DNA from: Punica granatum
Lineage: Eukaryota; Streptophyta; Magnoliopsida; Myrtales; Lythraceae
Direction of reading: 5' to 3'
DNA: 64,000 nt
Assembly: GCF_007655135.1 (NCBI RefSeq)
Contig: NC_045132.1
Span: 22,066,354-22,130,353 of the forward strand
Both the position numbers and the translations under genes were made by a program. Below the pieces are notes generated by a model that was not told the DNA's origin, did no database searches, and worked only from the letters and a program-made list of their open reading frames with translations. Positions 63,977-64,000 of this stretch are shown here, piece after piece. The first letter of the stretch is position 1; each line of letters starts with the position of its first letter.

Positions 63977-64000
63977 AAGATTCATTCATGAAATTGATTC

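Overview
This is a stretch of a flowering-plant nuclear genome, most likely a dicot. It has split genes with GT..AG introns, one TIR-NB-LRR resistance gene (a class found in dicots and lost from grasses), a CLE peptide gene, a BIR-type receptor pseudokinase, and long AT-rich intergenic DNA full of plant SINEs, TRIMs and MITEs. I could not identify the species.

Layout. At the left edge on the minus strand lies the 5' part of a CW14/EDR2-like DUF1336 gene (1-1607, running off the window), whose first exon carries an in-frame TGA. On the same strand follow an SHW1-like plastid protein (4810-6417) and a five-exon TNL resistance gene (6697-12770), which has an in-frame TAG just after the LRR exon. 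From 12.8 to 20.4 kb there is no intact gene; it holds a TRIM-like scar, AT-rich tandem repeats and a LINE 3' relic. On the plus strand come a CLE25/26-type peptide gene (20428-21216) and a complete PP2A catalytic subunit (25229-28376). From 28.6 to 35.7 kb lies a direct segmental duplication whose left copy holds a broken 3' fragment of the receptor gene. Between the copies are a GC-rich repeat patch and a 428-bp foldback Mutator-like element with perfect 9-bp target duplications. The intact BIR-like pseudokinase is at 35442-37271 (minus). Then come an intact TRIM, a SINE and a MITE (37.9-39.4 kb), a small unrecognised protein (41176-41517, plus) and a SHAQKYF-type MYB-related factor (43067-44314, minus). 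After a repeat-rich spacer come mitochondrial pyruvate dehydrogenase E1-alpha (50650-55084, plus), a second repeat-rich spacer with a three-LTR TRIM array (58.7-59.8 kb), and an intronless GT8 GATL glycosyltransferase (62707-63855, plus).

How they relate. The genes do not form an operon or one pathway. From memory of Arabidopsis, many of the homologues are also neighbours there in several paralogous blocks (SHW1/PP2A/CLE26/BIR/MYBD/GATL9; CLE25 beside BIR2 with GATL10 nearby; CW14/PP2A/PDH-E1alpha; GATL8 beside IAR4). The window therefore looks like a little-rearranged ancestral block into which the TNL and many transposons have inserted. All exon joins below were deduced by hand from splice signals, reading frame and family resemblance; no alignment or expression data were available.
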